Positions 1 through 9,238 are shown, counted from the stretch's first letter. The stretch: 64,000 nucleotides of DNA from Calothrix sp. NIES-3974 (GCF_002368395.1 NZ_AP018254.1:3844001-3908000); one strand, 5' to 3'. Notes: generated from the letters alone by a model not told the origin. Translations and numbers: made by a program.

Positions 1-522
1 TTTTGCCAATATTTCTGTACAGCCTCGTATTCCATCTAGATTACAACCCCCTTCCGGAATGATAAAAATATCACCAAATTTAGCTGTTAATTCCTGATGA
101 AAAGCTGGAGTGTGTTTTTGTTTGTATATTTCCCTACTGACATACACTAGCTGCATTCCCTGACTTTGGGCAAAATCCAAGGTGGGATTTAAGGGTAAAT
201 GTTCTTCTCCGCGAATAATACCAATGGTGGGGAGGTGAAATAATTTTCCTGCGGCTGCGGTGGCGTAGATATGATTTGAGTAAGCTCCACCAAAGGTGAG
301 GATTTTGCCGCGAAAGTGGGGACAGGTTTGGGGGTGATTTAAATCTAGGTTGATTGATGAATTCTGGGGACAATTTTGGCTAATTGCTGTTTGTAAATTG
401 TATTTGAGTTTGAACCATTTGTTGCCACTGACTAAGGGATGAATTAAATCGAGTCGCAACACGAATAATTCAACGTGATGCTGGGTAGCACTGGGATGGT
501 GGATGGGCTGGATAAGTAACAA
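1..522 (-). CDS. Pyridoxal-phosphate enzyme, D-cysteine desulfhydrase / ACC deaminase family (partial)
   Basis: The frame read leftward from about 522 is open to the window edge, so the C-terminus is missing. Near the N-terminus it carries LDLIHPLVSGNKWFKLKY, whose lysine in SGNKWFKLK is the usual PLP-binding position of this family. Further on come KILTFGGAYSNHIYATAAAG and FIIPEGGCN, typical of the D-cysteine desulfhydrase / ACC deaminase fold. There is no ATG; a TTG at 522 is the likely start, 9 nt after the stop of the upstream Uma2 gene, which suggests co-transcription. The expected role is PLP-dependent breakdown of a small amino acid, substrate undecided. The family is seen directly in the translation; the start and the exact substrate are inference. 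Confidence 0.8.
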   Translation of the reverse strand, partial: MLLIQPIHHPSATQHHVELFVLRLDLIHPLVSGNKWFKLKYNLQTAISQNCPQNSSINLDLNHPQTCPHFRGKILTFGGAYSNHIYATAAAGKLFHLPTIGIIRGEEHLPLNPTLDFAQSQGMQLVYVSREIYKQKHTPAFHQELTAKFGDIFIIPEGGCNLDGIRGCTEILAK

Positions 523-530
523 TTTTAGCT

Positions 531-1313
531 TTAGCTGAGAGTATCAGTGGAAATATTTTTTGCTTGTAACTTCGCTAATAACTCTTGATAGCGATCACGC
601 TGTTGTGCTAACTCTTGTAAGGCGGCTTCTTTGGCTTGCCGTTCAGTTTCTGCTCGTTGGTATTCCTGTTCGGCTCGCTGACGCTCCTGTTCGGCTCGTT
701 GATATTCCTGTTCGGCTCGTTGACGCTCCTGTTGCCGCAATTGATCTAATTCAACGGGTGTTAAAAATTTTTGTCCAGATTCGGAAAAAATTTCTAGGGT
801 ATCGGCTGTCAGTTGAAAGCGGATTTTTAATCGTGGACTGACCCACCCATCGATTTCTTCGATGACTTCAAAGCTGTTTCCAGAGCGCAACAAACCGTTT
901 AAATCGTTTTTTTCCGGGTCGTAAATATAATATTCCTCCACCCCATAGCGTTCGTAAAATTGCAATTTTTTGGTCATTTCTTTCAGGGTATTACCAGGGG
1001 ATAAAATTTCAAATACCACCTGGGGGGGGATATTATCTTCTTCCCACTGCAAATAGGAACCCCGTTTTCCTTTCGGTCTACCAAATACTACCAGGGTGTC
1101 AGGAGCTTGTTTAATATTCGGATTTCCCTGAACTGGATACCAAAATAAATCTCCAGCAACAAAAACATCAGCTTGGTTGGCAAACAGAATTTCTAGATTC
1201 TCTTTAATTTTGACAATCCATGTAAACTGTTCCGTATTGTCTGCCATTGGCTGTCCGTCGCTTTCTGGGTAGATGATTGTATCGGTGGTTTCTGGTGTGA
1301 TTTGCTGTACCAT
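531..1313 (-). CDS. Uma2 family (DUF820) nuclease-like protein with coiled-coil tail
   Basis: This 260-aa protein is a Uma2/DUF820 member of the PD-(D/E)XK nuclease superfamily, a family greatly expanded in cyanobacteria and of unknown role. Visible hallmarks are VFVAGDLFWYP, the DTLVVFGRPKG stretch, PPQVVFEILSPGN (the E of the catalytic region) and KLQFYERYGVEEYYIYDPE. Residues about 190-250 form a charged heptad-like tail of repeated QRAEQE units, encoded by imperfect DNA repeats near 655-730, which probably makes a coiled coil. ATG at 1313. The next gene on the same strand begins 9 nt after its stop. Confidence 0.88.
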   Translation of the reverse strand: MVQQITPETTDTIIYPESDGQPMADNTEQFTWIVKIKENLEILFANQADVFVAGDLFWYPVQGNPNIKQAPDTLVVFGRPKGKRGSYLQWEEDNIPPQVVFEILSPGNTLKEMTKKLQFYERYGVEEYYIYDPEKNDLNGLLRSGNSFEVIEEIDGWVSPRLKIRFQLTADTLEIFSESGQKFLTPVELDQLRQQERQRAEQEYQRAEQERQRAEQEYQRAETERQAKEAALQELAQQRDRYQELLAKLQAKNISTDTLS

Positions 1314-1681
1314 GACAGTACCTCCAGTTGAGAGTTTTCTCTTGACTTTGCCCCTGTTCGTGCTTGCTTGTAAATAGGGAACGAGGAATAGAATGTAAGG
1401 GAAATCAAAACTAATAGTTTTTTATATTTTCTAGGACATCACGTATATATGTACTACTAACCTTGTCTTAAATAATACCAATTTGAAAAATAATTGTGAC
1501 AAATGTGTATGTGATACTAATGGTTTGTCAAATATAGAATAGGAATTACGCAAGTGTCACAAAAATCTTGATTTTTTGTTTGTAGTCAACGCGTATACCG
1601 TTGAATTTGAGGACTAAATTCCTCACGACGAACTTCAAATAAGATGCCTGTTACGTAAGTCATGAGTAATCCAAAACCTGA
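1314..1681. other. Intergenic spacer with dispersed-repeat fragments
   Basis: No convincing gene. It is AT-rich and contains a GAGGACTAAATTCCTC hairpin followed by ACGACGAACTTC near 1609-1637. A close relative occurs near 25119-25150, so this is a dispersed repeat. Two similar TTACG-containing stretches, near 1547 and 1649, flank it in roughly inverted orientation and could be ends of a decayed miniature element. Confidence 0.5.
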
Positions 1682-4372
1682 TTACTCAACAACTTCATTG
1701 ATGGGGAAGCGGTCGATTAACTGCATTGCTCGATAGGCGTTACGGTAGAGCGCGTCACTCAAATTGGGAACATGGGGGATTTGGGAAAGTAAATCAAGGG
1801 TACGTCGGAGAATGCGGACGACATCACCTTCATCGAGGGTAGTGCGATCGCATAATTCTGTCCATTCCATCCCTAAAGCCCATTGTTCTACGAGGGAAAT
1901 CAGGTTAATATAGCGATTTTCTAAGCCTACAGGTAAAGCAACCCCATGTCGATATTGAACTTTTAACACGGAACGGCGAATATTACGTAGTTGTGACCAA
2001 GCAGCATCGGCTGCTTCCGATAATTGAAATTTGACCTCACTGTCGGGACGGGGTGTTTCTGTCACCATTGCCGCAACGACTGCGGCTAGGTGTTGGGGGT
2101 CTAGATAGTCCAGTTGTCCACTTGCTAAAACTAACCCTAACCACAGTTCGTTTTCTCCGCGAATTGCGGCTGCAATCTGACCGAGGTCGGTGGGGACTAA
2201 ATTTTCATCCAAGCATTCAAACCACTGTAAAATCGAAATTAAGTTCATAAACTCGTCCCAATATCTTTGGGACTGTTTCTCGACATTGGCTCGCAATTCG
2301 GCGATTTCTTCAATGAGTTCGTTGGCTCGATTTCTGCGCTTGAATAGGGTACTGGGGTTTCCACTTTGATGGAGAGGATGGGCTTCAATTTCTGCCTGTA
2401 GTTTGGCGACTCGATGTAACTGTTCCACAACTTCCGGTGGTGTGTTTGCGATCGCGTCTGTGTTGGGAATTTGGGCGGCGATTTCTTTGGTAACGATGTC
2501 TCCCCGTCTGGATTGTCCCGGTTTTAGCGGCATTTGAGCCGGTGGTAGGAGGTTTTCGGGTATATCTAAGCGGGGTATTTCCGCGTATAAGTCCACTACA
2601 TCTCCTGTAGTGGCTACGTACCAACGGTTATCATTCCCTAAACAAACTAAATAGGGTGATATTCCCGAACCTTTGGTTTTACCAATTAAAACGGCAGTAA
2701 CTGGGTTGGTGACGGTAATATTTTTACCCTTCAAACTCAAAATCGTTCCCGATAACGCAAATTGCAGCAACATACTAATATCTGCTTGCCGGACTTGAAT
2801 CGCTTGTTCTTGAAGTGTTTTTAACAACTGCCGTTCTACTTTCATCCGCTGACGCAATTTTTCGTAGCTGGCAATTTCCGCTTCTTCGATGGTGGCGATT
2901 TGGGTTTCTAATTCCCCTAATTGCCGTTCCAATTCACGGATATACTCCAGTTGGGGACGGAGGTGGAGGTTGGCAATATACTGTCCAAAACTACGTTCTA
3001 CTAATGCCTTGGCTTCCTCTAGGGAATGGGTTTGCAGCAAGTTTAACACCATCCCATAGCTGGGTGTAAACTGACTAACTAGGGGGTCGGCTTTGGATGT
3101 GGCTAGGTAGGCGGCTTCTTTGGCTCCCTCAAAGGGTGTTTGTAATGTCACCACATGGCCCTGTTGATCCATACCCCTGCGTCCAGCCCTACCGGCCATT
3201 TGTAAAAATTCAGACGCATTCAACAAGCGATGTCCAGTATCGGTTCGTTTCGATAAACTGGATATAACCGTCGTCCGGGCTGGCATGTTAATCCCGGCGG
3301 CTAAGGTTTCGGTAGCAAAAACAACTTTAATTAGTCCCTGCTGAAATAGTTCCTCCACCAACACTTTCCAAGCGGGTAAAATTCCCGCATGGTGAGCTGC
3401 TATCCCTCGATACAAAGGCGCAATTTGCCCAGCCCTACCTGCATCCGGATTCCGAGCAAGAAATTCATCGATTTGTCGGCGTAAAATTTGTGACTCCTCG
3501 TTATTCACCAACCAAATATCACCAATTTCTTCGACGGCTTTATCGCAACCCTTGCGACTAAAAATAAAGAAAATTGCTGGTAACATGTCCCGTTGATACA
3601 GTTGGTCAACCATAAAGGCGACACTGGGAGCTTCGGGACGGGGTGAACGACCCTTATTGTTGTCTCCGCGACGTTTGTTGCGTTTCTGAATCAGACGGGG
3701 GTTAATTTTGGTTTTTGATTCATTTAGCAGAGGAAACAACCCTTTGGGATTGCCAAAGTAAAACTCTAGGGGAACGGGGCGAAAATCGGAATAAATTAGG
3801 TCCGTTGGACCATGAACGTAATTGAGCCAATCAGTTAACTGGTCGCTGTTGGCGACGGTAGCGGATAAAGCCACAAGTTGAATCGAGTGGGGACAGTAAA
3901 TAATTGATTCCTCCCAAACCGTTCCCCGTTGTCGATCATTCATATAGTGGCACTCATCCAACACCACTGCTTCCACATCCACTAAGGAAATACCCACCTG
4001 ACCGATGGGTGTGCCGTACAACATATTACGAAATATTTCCGTGGTCATCACCACTATGGGTGCATCCCGATTAACTGAGACATCACCAGTTAACAATCCG
4101 ACGCTATCAAAGCCGAATTTCTCACGGAAATCGCGCAATTTTTGATTAGACAGAGCCTTTAAAGGAGTTGTATAAAAAACCCTCTTACCCCGTGCAAGGG
4201 CGCGGTAGATGGCATATTCACCGATTAAAGTTTTACCTGACCCAGTAGGCGCGCAGACAACTACCGACCGTCCAGCATTCAGGGAAGCGATCGCATCTAG
4301 CTGAAATTGGTCGAGCGCAAACGGAAATATAATATTCGGGTCAACATCGTTCGAGAATGCAGGGTTGTTCAC
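1682..4372 (-). CDS. Ski2-like DExH-box RNA helicase
   Basis: This 896-aa protein is a superfamily II helicase of the Ski2/Mtr4 type, an ATP-dependent RNA unwinding enzyme conserved in cyanobacteria and probably acting in RNA turnover. Motifs in order are: Q-motif region FALDQFQLDAI (about 18-28), Walker A APTGSGKT (41-48), Walker B DECHY (about 137-141), motif III SATVAN, helicase-C FATETLAAGINMPA, and motif VI QMAGRAGRRG. The C-terminal third, ending in EWTELCDRTTLDEGDVVRILRRTLDLLSQI, matches the DSHCT region of Ski2-like helicases. ATG at 4372. It stands alone, and the spacer upstream is AT-rich. Confidence 0.93.
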   Translation of the reverse strand: MNNPAFSNDVDPNIIFPFALDQFQLDAIASLNAGRSVVVCAPTGSGKTLIGEYAIYRALARGKRVFYTTPLKALSNQKLRDFREKFGFDSVGLLTGDVSVNRDAPIVVMTTEIFRNMLYGTPIGQVGISLVDVEAVVLDECHYMNDRQRGTVWEESIIYCPHSIQLVALSATVANSDQLTDWLNYVHGPTDLIYSDFRPVPLEFYFGNPKGLFPLLNESKTKINPRLIQKRNKRRGDNNKGRSPRPEAPSVAFMVDQLYQRDMLPAIFFIFSRKGCDKAVEEIGDIWLVNNEESQILRRQIDEFLARNPDAGRAGQIAPLYRGIAAHHAGILPAWKVLVEELFQQGLIKVVFATETLAAGINMPARTTVISSLSKRTDTGHRLLNASEFLQMAGRAGRRGMDQQGHVVTLQTPFEGAKEAAYLATSKADPLVSQFTPSYGMVLNLLQTHSLEEAKALVERSFGQYIANLHLRPQLEYIRELERQLGELETQIATIEEAEIASYEKLRQRMKVERQLLKTLQEQAIQVRQADISMLLQFALSGTILSLKGKNITVTNPVTAVLIGKTKGSGISPYLVCLGNDNRWYVATTGDVVDLYAEIPRLDIPENLLPPAQMPLKPGQSRRGDIVTKEIAAQIPNTDAIANTPPEVVEQLHRVAKLQAEIEAHPLHQSGNPSTLFKRRNRANELIEEIAELRANVEKQSQRYWDEFMNLISILQWFECLDENLVPTDLGQIAAAIRGENELWLGLVLASGQLDYLDPQHLAAVVAAMVTETPRPDSEVKFQLSEAADAAWSQLRNIRRSVLKVQYRHGVALPVGLENRYINLISLVEQWALGMEWTELCDRTTLDEGDVVRILRRTLDLLSQIPHVPNLSDALYRNAYRAMQLIDRFPINEVVE

Positions 4373-4834
4373 TCAATATCTATAGCAATCAGACTGCTTT
4401 AATAATAATTCCAATCATTAATCGGAGTTTAAGAATATTTTGCCAAAAACGTCTGTCTCGGACAAAAATTTCTCCCCCTTTTAGTGATTTGCTAATAATT
4501 ATATCGGAGCCAGCAAGTTTTAACCTGAATCTTTCCCTGCTATTTACTCTCGATTATACATTTTCGCCGAGAAAGTAATTAGGGGATGGGAAAACACCCC
4601 TGGTTGGGAATTCATCTGGGAACACTCAGGAAGCAATGTCTGGTCAAAAAATAGGGAGTAGGGAGCAGTCCGGGATGGGAGTAGGAAGAGCTACTTTCTT
4701 GTTTAGTTATGTCTCAACGACATGGGGGATTAATTGGATTCTGTCACGAAAACTACAATTAAACTGCATAAAACACCAAAAACGAACCTATTTACACTCA
4801 GAACCATAAATACTAAAGATTAATCAACCATATT
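4373..4834. other. Intergenic spacer with GGGAGTAGG-type repeat
   Basis: Divergent promoter region between the helicase and the small secreted protein. Positions 4660-4735 hold GGGAGTAGG-type short repeats followed by a TTTCTTGTTTAGTTATG...GACATGG unit. Related units are seen near 42105-42145 and 24660-24715. No gene seen. Confidence 0.45.
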
Positions 4835-5314
4835 ATGATGCATAGAATACTCACGACTTCCCTGGTGGGAATTAGCTTACTTATCCTGACTACAAGCAAT
4901 TTAGTATCCACTCAAAACGCTCAAGCTACAACCTATGGTCGCCGTAATCCCACCGATGTCATTCTACCAGATTGGCAAGGCCGCTGGAATTGTAATTTGG
5001 ATGGACGTAATGCGGTTTTAGAATTGCGTTTGGGGGATTTAGTCAGAGATCATGGTGACGGTACACAATCAGTAGTACACGGTGTGAAAATTGTCGGTCG
5101 CATTCGCGATAATGGGGGAGCTTGGGTACCCGTGGAACAAAGAAACTTCACACCATCCGATTTGGCTTCCTCTCGCCGTGACCATATGTTACCTTTACGC
5201 TACAACAATCAAGATAACTGGATGCTGATGATGCACACCTGGAATCGTAGATATGCCAGTGGTTACACAACTTGGAACGGTATACCTTTTGGATTCCAGT
5301 GTCAAAAATCTTAG
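4835..5314 (+). CDS. Small secreted cyanobacterial protein (DUF6006-like)
   Basis: This 159-aa protein has a clear signal peptide: a basic start MHRIL, a hydrophobic core to about residue 22, and a likely cleavage site near residues 30-32 (QAT). The mature part contains DWQGRWNCNLDGRNAVLELRL and ends GIPFGFQCQKS. It has the two cysteines of a small beta-rich domain, resembling proteins I recall as DUF6006 in Nostocales; that family name is from memory. The start is one of two adjacent ATGs (4835 or 4838). Function unknown, probably periplasmic. An IS605-type element end lies about 30 nt downstream. Confidence 0.7.
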   Translation: MMHRILTTSLVGISLLILTTSNLVSTQNAQATTYGRRNPTDVILPDWQGRWNCNLDGRNAVLELRLGDLVRDHGDGTQSVVHGVKIVGRIRDNGGAWVPVEQRNFTPSDLASSRRDHMLPLRYNNQDNWMLMMHTWNRRYASGYTTWNGIPFGFQCQKS

Positions 5315-5358
5315 TTTTTACCCCATAGAGTTGGAACGCAGCCATTGACACTCCCCTC

Positions 5359-5367
5359 CCCTTAGCC
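5359..5367 (+). repeat. 9-bp target-site duplication, left copy
   Basis: CCCTTAGCC directly abuts the left inverted repeat of the IS4-type element. The identical copy at 6939-6947 abuts the right end. Confidence 0.93.
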
Positions 5368-6938
5368 CTATCCATTACCCGGATCTTTCTTAACAAAAAG
5401 TAAAAATACTTAAAAGAAGACGAAAGGCTTGATAGGTATAGTTTTGAGAGAGGAAAGATAGGGTGTAAAAAATGGAAAAATGGGCAGCAAGGGAATTGAA
5501 GCACTTGGATTTGGGAGATAAACGGCGAAACAAGCGTTTGATAAAGATGGTAGAAGATTTAGCAGCACAACCAACATCGAGTGTACCTCAAGCATGTGGG
5601 AGCGTAGCAGCGACAACAGCAGCATATGATTTGTGGAGTTCGCCGTATATAAAACCATCAGATATAAGCAATGGACATATCAAAAGTACAATCGAAAGGG
5701 CAAAAGAACACGAGATAGTATTAGCAATACAAGACACAACAAATATGGATGTAACAAGTCATCCAGCAACAGAAGGAATTGGATATCTAGACCAGAGAAA
5801 AAGTTTAGGATTAAAAGTACATTCAACGTTATTATCAAGCATAAAAGGAGTTCCACTGGGAGTAATAGACCAACAAGTATGGTCAAGAAATATCGAAGAT
5901 TTAGGAATAGCAAAAACACGTAGAAAAAGACAAACAGAAGAAAAAGAAAGCCAAAGATGGTTGGAAGGGCTAGAGAGAACAAATAAATTACTACCAGAAA
6001 AGATAAAAATCATAACAGTAGCAGACTCAGAAGCAGATATATTTGATTTATTTAATCAGGAAAGACCAGAAAATAGCCACTTACTAATCAGAGGAACTCA
6101 TAATAGAAAAGTTAGCCATACAGCGAATTATCTACATGAGGCGATCAGGTCAAGTCCAACTCAGGGAGAAGTAGAAGTCAAGGTAAGAAGAAATCCAGAA
6201 AGACCAGAAAGGATAGCAAAACTAACAATTAGATACGAAACAGTTGAAATAGAAGTACCAAAAAATAAGCTCGGGCGTTCGCTTTGTAAACCAGTAAAAC
6301 TACAGGTGATATTAGCAGAAGAAAAGAGTCCACCATCGGAGATAAAACCAATCAGTTGGTTATTGTTAACGACATTGGAAATTAATAGCCTTGAAGATGC
6401 GGTAAAATGTGTTGAATGGTATACATATCGTTGGTTAATCGAGCGTTATCACTATACATTGAAAAGCGGTTGTCGAATCGAGGAATTACAACTGGAGACA
6501 GGAAAACGCCTATCAATGGCATTAGCGACATATTCGATTGTGGCATGGCGATTATTATGGTTAACTTACCAAGCAAGGGATAATCCAGAACAAAGTTGTG
6601 AAACGGTTTTAACTACAGTTGAATGGCAATCTTTATGTGTAAGTGTGAACAAAAACCCAATTCCACCAGATCAGCCACCAACATTAAGAGAAGCTGTACG
6701 AATGATTGCTCGACTAGGTGGTTTTCTGGGTCGTAAAGGTGATGGGGAACCTGGAGTCAAGACGATTTGGAGAGGGTTACGACGATTGCACGATATCGCC
6801 GTAACTTGGAAGCTAGCCCATCAAATCTAAATGCATACTTTCTGAGTTTTGTCTAATCTTAATGCTTAATCCCTCTACTGAAATCATTTCTATAATCGCT
6901 TTTCAGACTTTGTTAAGAAAGATGTGACTAATGGATAG
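5368..6938 (+). mobile_element. IS4-family (IS50/Tn5-like) insertion sequence, 1571 bp
   Basis: The element has imperfect terminal inverted repeats of about 30 bp. Both ends begin CTATCCATTA when read inward and share ATCTTTCTTAACAAA farther in. It is flanked by perfect 9-bp direct repeats CCCTTAGCC at 5359-5367 and 6939-6947. A 9-bp duplication is the signature of the IS50/Tn5 branch. One full transposase gene lies inside. The target duplication is exactly the loop of an older IS605-type end hairpin (stem CCCCTC 5353-5358 with GAGGGG 6948-6953). Confidence 0.93.
5472..6830 (+). CDS. IS4-family (Tn5-like) DDE transposase
   Basis: This 452-aa transposase starts MEKWAARELKHLDLGDKR, the N-terminal DNA-binding region typical of Tn5/IS50 relatives (LGDKRRNKRL, SVPQACGSVAATTAAYDLW). 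DDE residues can be placed at AIQDTTNMD (first D), VADSEADIFDL (second D) and YRWLIERYHYTLKSG (E inside the YREK signature). The gene is intact and fills its 1571-bp element with about 100 nt on each side, so the copy may still be active. It moves its element by cut-and-paste with a 9-bp duplication. Base use is more A-rich than in neighbouring host genes. Confidence 0.93.
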   Translation: MEKWAARELKHLDLGDKRRNKRLIKMVEDLAAQPTSSVPQACGSVAATTAAYDLWSSPYIKPSDISNGHIKSTIERAKEHEIVLAIQDTTNMDVTSHPATEGIGYLDQRKSLGLKVHSTLLSSIKGVPLGVIDQQVWSRNIEDLGIAKTRRKRQTEEKESQRWLEGLERTNKLLPEKIKIITVADSEADIFDLFNQERPENSHLLIRGTHNRKVSHTANYLHEAIRSSPTQGEVEVKVRRNPERPERIAKLTIRYETVEIEVPKNKLGRSLCKPVKLQVILAEEKSPPSEIKPISWLLLTTLEINSLEDAVKCVEWYTYRWLIERYHYTLKSGCRIEELQLETGKRLSMALATYSIVAWRLLWLTYQARDNPEQSCETVLTTVEWQSLCVSVNKNPIPPDQPPTLREAVRMIARLGGFLGRKGDGEPGVKTIWRGLRRLHDIAVTWKLAHQI

Positions 6939-6947
6939 CCCTTAGCC
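6939..6947 (+). repeat. 9-bp target-site duplication, right copy
   Basis: CCCTTAGCC follows the right inverted repeat and is identical to 5359-5367. Confidence 0.93.
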
Positions 6948-6963
6948 GAGGGGATTCTGTAAT

Positions 6964-7066
6964 CTACCTCGCCACTTGCTCCAATAGGCTTTCGCCTAAA
7001 AGAGTAGCGGTAACAAGTCCTACAGCTTGACTTCGGGGATGCCCTCCCCTAGCTTGTCTTGCAAGA
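6964..7066 (-). pseudogene. tnpB C-terminal fragment (exon downstream of group II intron)
   Basis: Reads ILNLARQARGGHPRSQAVG through LLEQVAR then stop, the normal C-terminal tail of cyanobacterial IS605 TnpB. Joined to the 5' exon at 8744 it gives NAAML-ILNLARQ, an in-frame continuation of the RuvC III region. The intron 3' border is uncertain by a few bases: the boundary that restores the frame does not end in the usual AY, so the junction may have mutated. Confidence 0.75.
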
Positions 7067-7116
7067 TTTAAAATGATTAAAGTCAGTAAAGGAGTCGCCC
7101 CCTCTACTGCTCTCCA

Positions 7117-7153
7117 AAACGGAACGTGACAGTTTCCCGTCATTCCGCTCCTC
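7117..7153 (-). ncRNA. Group II intron domain V
   Basis: On the minus strand this is a hairpin opening with the AGC catalytic triad and closed by a GGAAAC tetraloop-type turn and a GTTCCGTTTT strand, the normal shape of domain V. The domain VI stem follows on its 3' side. Seen directly; not folded by program. Confidence 0.75.
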
Positions 7154-7169
7154 AGTAATACAGCACTTG

Positions 7170-8113
7170 TCATGTGTACGTCATTACCAACATATCATTA
7201 ACCCAAATATAATTATTTAGGTCAATCAGTGGCTTCGGGTTAGCACTGTTACAGCTAGATTTATTCCCAAGACTGCCATCCGTAGCCGTCTTTTTATCGT
7301 GACAATGCCGATGGAGTAATTGCCAGTTTTTATATTCATCTTTTCCCCCTAAGGTTTTCGGGGTGATGTGGTCTATTTCCATGACATCTCCATCTTTGAA
7401 GGTTAATCCGCACCATGGGCATTTTCCTTTTTGCTTTTTGAGTAGTATTGCTACTCTAGTAGGCATTTCAGGATGAGAACCCATTCTTGTACGCATTTGG
7501 CGATGTCAGCATCTAATACATACTTTGCCTTTTGATTAATGGCTGTGTATATTGCTGCTATCGCATCATGGCATGAGCGTCCCGGTCTAAATCCATACGA
7601 GTTGGGTTCAAAAATGCCCTCCCATTCTGGTTCTAGAGCCATCTTGACAAGAGCTTGTACTGCTCGGTCGTACATTGTCGGTATTCCTAAAGGTCTTTTC
7701 TCCCCGTTGGGTTTGGGTATCCAAACCCTCCGTGTTGGTTTAACCTTTGCCCCAAGTTTGAGATTCTCTACCAAGTCAAGACGTTCTTTAGGAGTTAATG
7801 CTTTTATTCCATCCACTCCTGCGGTTTTCTTCCCTTGGTTATCTTGGGTGACACGACGTACTGCGAGTGTTTTTGCACTTCGGGACTTCATCAGTGTTTT
7901 TTGGAGCCTGCGAACTTTCTTGACATCTCCACGACTAGACGCTCTGTAAATTTGTTTTTGTAGCTTATAAACCTTCCGTTCTAACTTCTTCCAATCCGTT
8001 AGTTCCCAACGAAGGAAAGCATCCGTTTCTTCCGAAGATAGGATATTAGGTTGGTCACATCCTACAGTATTCTTTCTTGAATCTGTTTTAGGCATATCTA
8101 CTACTACTCTCAA
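7170..8113 (-). pseudogene. Group II intron-encoded reverse transcriptase/maturase with HNH domain, internal deletion and frameshift
   Basis: The first frame (8113-7451) encodes the N-terminal reverse transcriptase blocks, with TAGVDGIKALTPKERLDLVE, RRVWIPKPNGEKRPLGIPT and SYGFRPGRSCHDA, and stops soon after YVLDADIAKC. The second frame (7496-7170) holds RTRMGSHPEMPTRVAILLKK, then CPWCGLTFKDGDVMEIDHI and LLHRHCHDKK, an HNH endonuclease. The segment between them, including the catalytic YADD motif and the maturase X domain (roughly 300 residues in relatives), is deleted, and the join shifts the frame. Reverse transcriptase activity must be lost. Confidence 0.88.
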
Positions 8114-8743
8114 CTTTACACTCTGTATTACCGTGAGTCCGTCTGCATATCTCTGCTATTACCACAGAGCGTTCGCTTCTGACTCAATCTCTTCCACCAA
8201 TAGCCTGCTTTACCAGATGTTTCGTCTTAGCTGACTACTCAGGTTATCGACCAATCCTGAGAGCTATAGGTGGATTACTTCGTTCCACATAATCTTTGGT
8301 TTGTCCACTATAGGATGATACTCTCCATCGAGTTTTCGGGTGACGCTGTTAAGTCGATTTAAATCCTCTTAACTCCCTAACTATTGCCCTTTTGGGACTC
8401 CCAGTGTGTCATCCTTATTTCACTGGTTTGCAGTAACGATGGTTCAGACGTATCTTTGCTTACGCTATCCGTATGGACTTGCTCACGGGCTTTGGGTTAA
8501 GGTTACCCTCTGCTTTCCGCTTTTAACCCCGCTTTACGGATTGATGGCTAGTCTCTACCGTAGGGGTTATGCTTTCACCTAAGCGTCTTAGGGATGAGAC
8601 TTGAACTTTCTAGGATACTTGTTCTCACTCATAAGATTATGTAGTTGTCATCTCCAAAGGATTTAAGTGCGTACTCAACCTATTGGTTACTTTGGAGAGC
8701 CAGTCGTCCCCCGATTTCTCGGTTTAGACTGAACGAATCGCAC

Positions 8744-9028
8744 TAGCATGGCTGCATTTGTATCTCTATCTAACTCGCACCCACAAGCACAAACATGAGT
8801 GCGAGTTGAAAGGGATTTTTTCACAATCCGACCGCAATTTGAACATTTTTGCGATGTGTAATGTGGTTGCACGCTGATTGCTAATTTACCAAATTTACCA
8901 GCGAAATACTCAATCCACTGCCGAAAAAGATACCAACTCGCATCAGAAATTGATTTCGCCAAGCAGTAGTTTTGAAGTAGATTTCTAATCTGTAAGTCTT
9001 CATCGGCTACTAAGTCGTTAGATTGGAA
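8744..9028 (-). pseudogene. tnpB fragment (5' exon), N-terminus deleted
   Basis: Readable TnpB sequence begins FQSNDLVADEDLQIRNLL near 9028. It continues LAKSISDASWYLFRQWIEYF, the zinc finger CSNCG...CACGCELDRDTNAA (RuvC III), and breaks at the group II intron. About the first 270-280 residues of a normal 400-aa TnpB are gone, and an in-frame stop lies at 9043-9041. It is a close paralogue of the intact TnpB at 29942-31141, which shares QSNDLV, EDLQ and LAKSISDASW. Confidence 0.85.
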
Positions 9029-9238
9029 ATCGGATGGATTTCACCCGACCTTAAGCAACACCAAAACCACTCAACAGGCACATTTTTGGAGTGTGAAAAC
9101 CAACGGTATATTTGTTTTTATCAACTACTCCCGATTCCCTACTCCCTACTCCCAAGAAACCAGCTTGTTAGGTATTAAAATCGACTTTTAAAGCCAAAAT
9201 AATTTTACCAATAAATGATTAGGCTTGAATTCTGAACA

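Larger units (their letters stand above)
7066..8743 (-). mobile_element. Group II intron with internally deleted maturase gene
   Basis: The 5' end is GTGCG at 8743-8739, the consensus group II start, placed directly after tnpB codons AAML. About 625 nt of structured intron RNA precede the maturase frame. A domain V hairpin is visible at about 7153-7117 (AGCGGAATGACGGGAAACTG on the minus strand, closed by CACGTTCCGTT), followed by a domain VI-like stem CAGTAGAGG/CCTTTACTG near 7113-7082. A full intron with reverse transcriptase plus HNH is usually near 2.5 kb; this one is about 1.7 kb because the reverse transcriptase core is missing. It cannot retrohome alone, but splicing with a helper maturase is conceivable. 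Confidence 0.85.
5345..9028 (-). mobile_element. Decayed IS605-type tnpB element, interrupted by a group II intron and an IS4-family IS
   Basis: Read on the minus strand, a 5'-truncated tnpB (from about 9028) runs to codons DRDTNAAML, is cut by a group II intron (about 8743-7066), resumes as ILNLARQARGGHPRSQ and stops at 6964. It is followed by an end hairpin, CCCCTC/GAGGGG, whose loop now holds the IS4-type insertion. The outer end TTGACACTCCC (5345) matches TTGACGCTCCC at the end of the other IS605-type element in this window (29904). The layering implies an order: tnpB element first, then intron and IS. Element boundaries on the 9.0-kb side are lost. Confidence 0.8.

Noticed and set aside
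134-373. A minus-strand 79-codon frame with an ATG
   Set aside because: A different frame of the same strand encodes a clear PLP-enzyme that only lacks an ATG, so this frame is its shadow.
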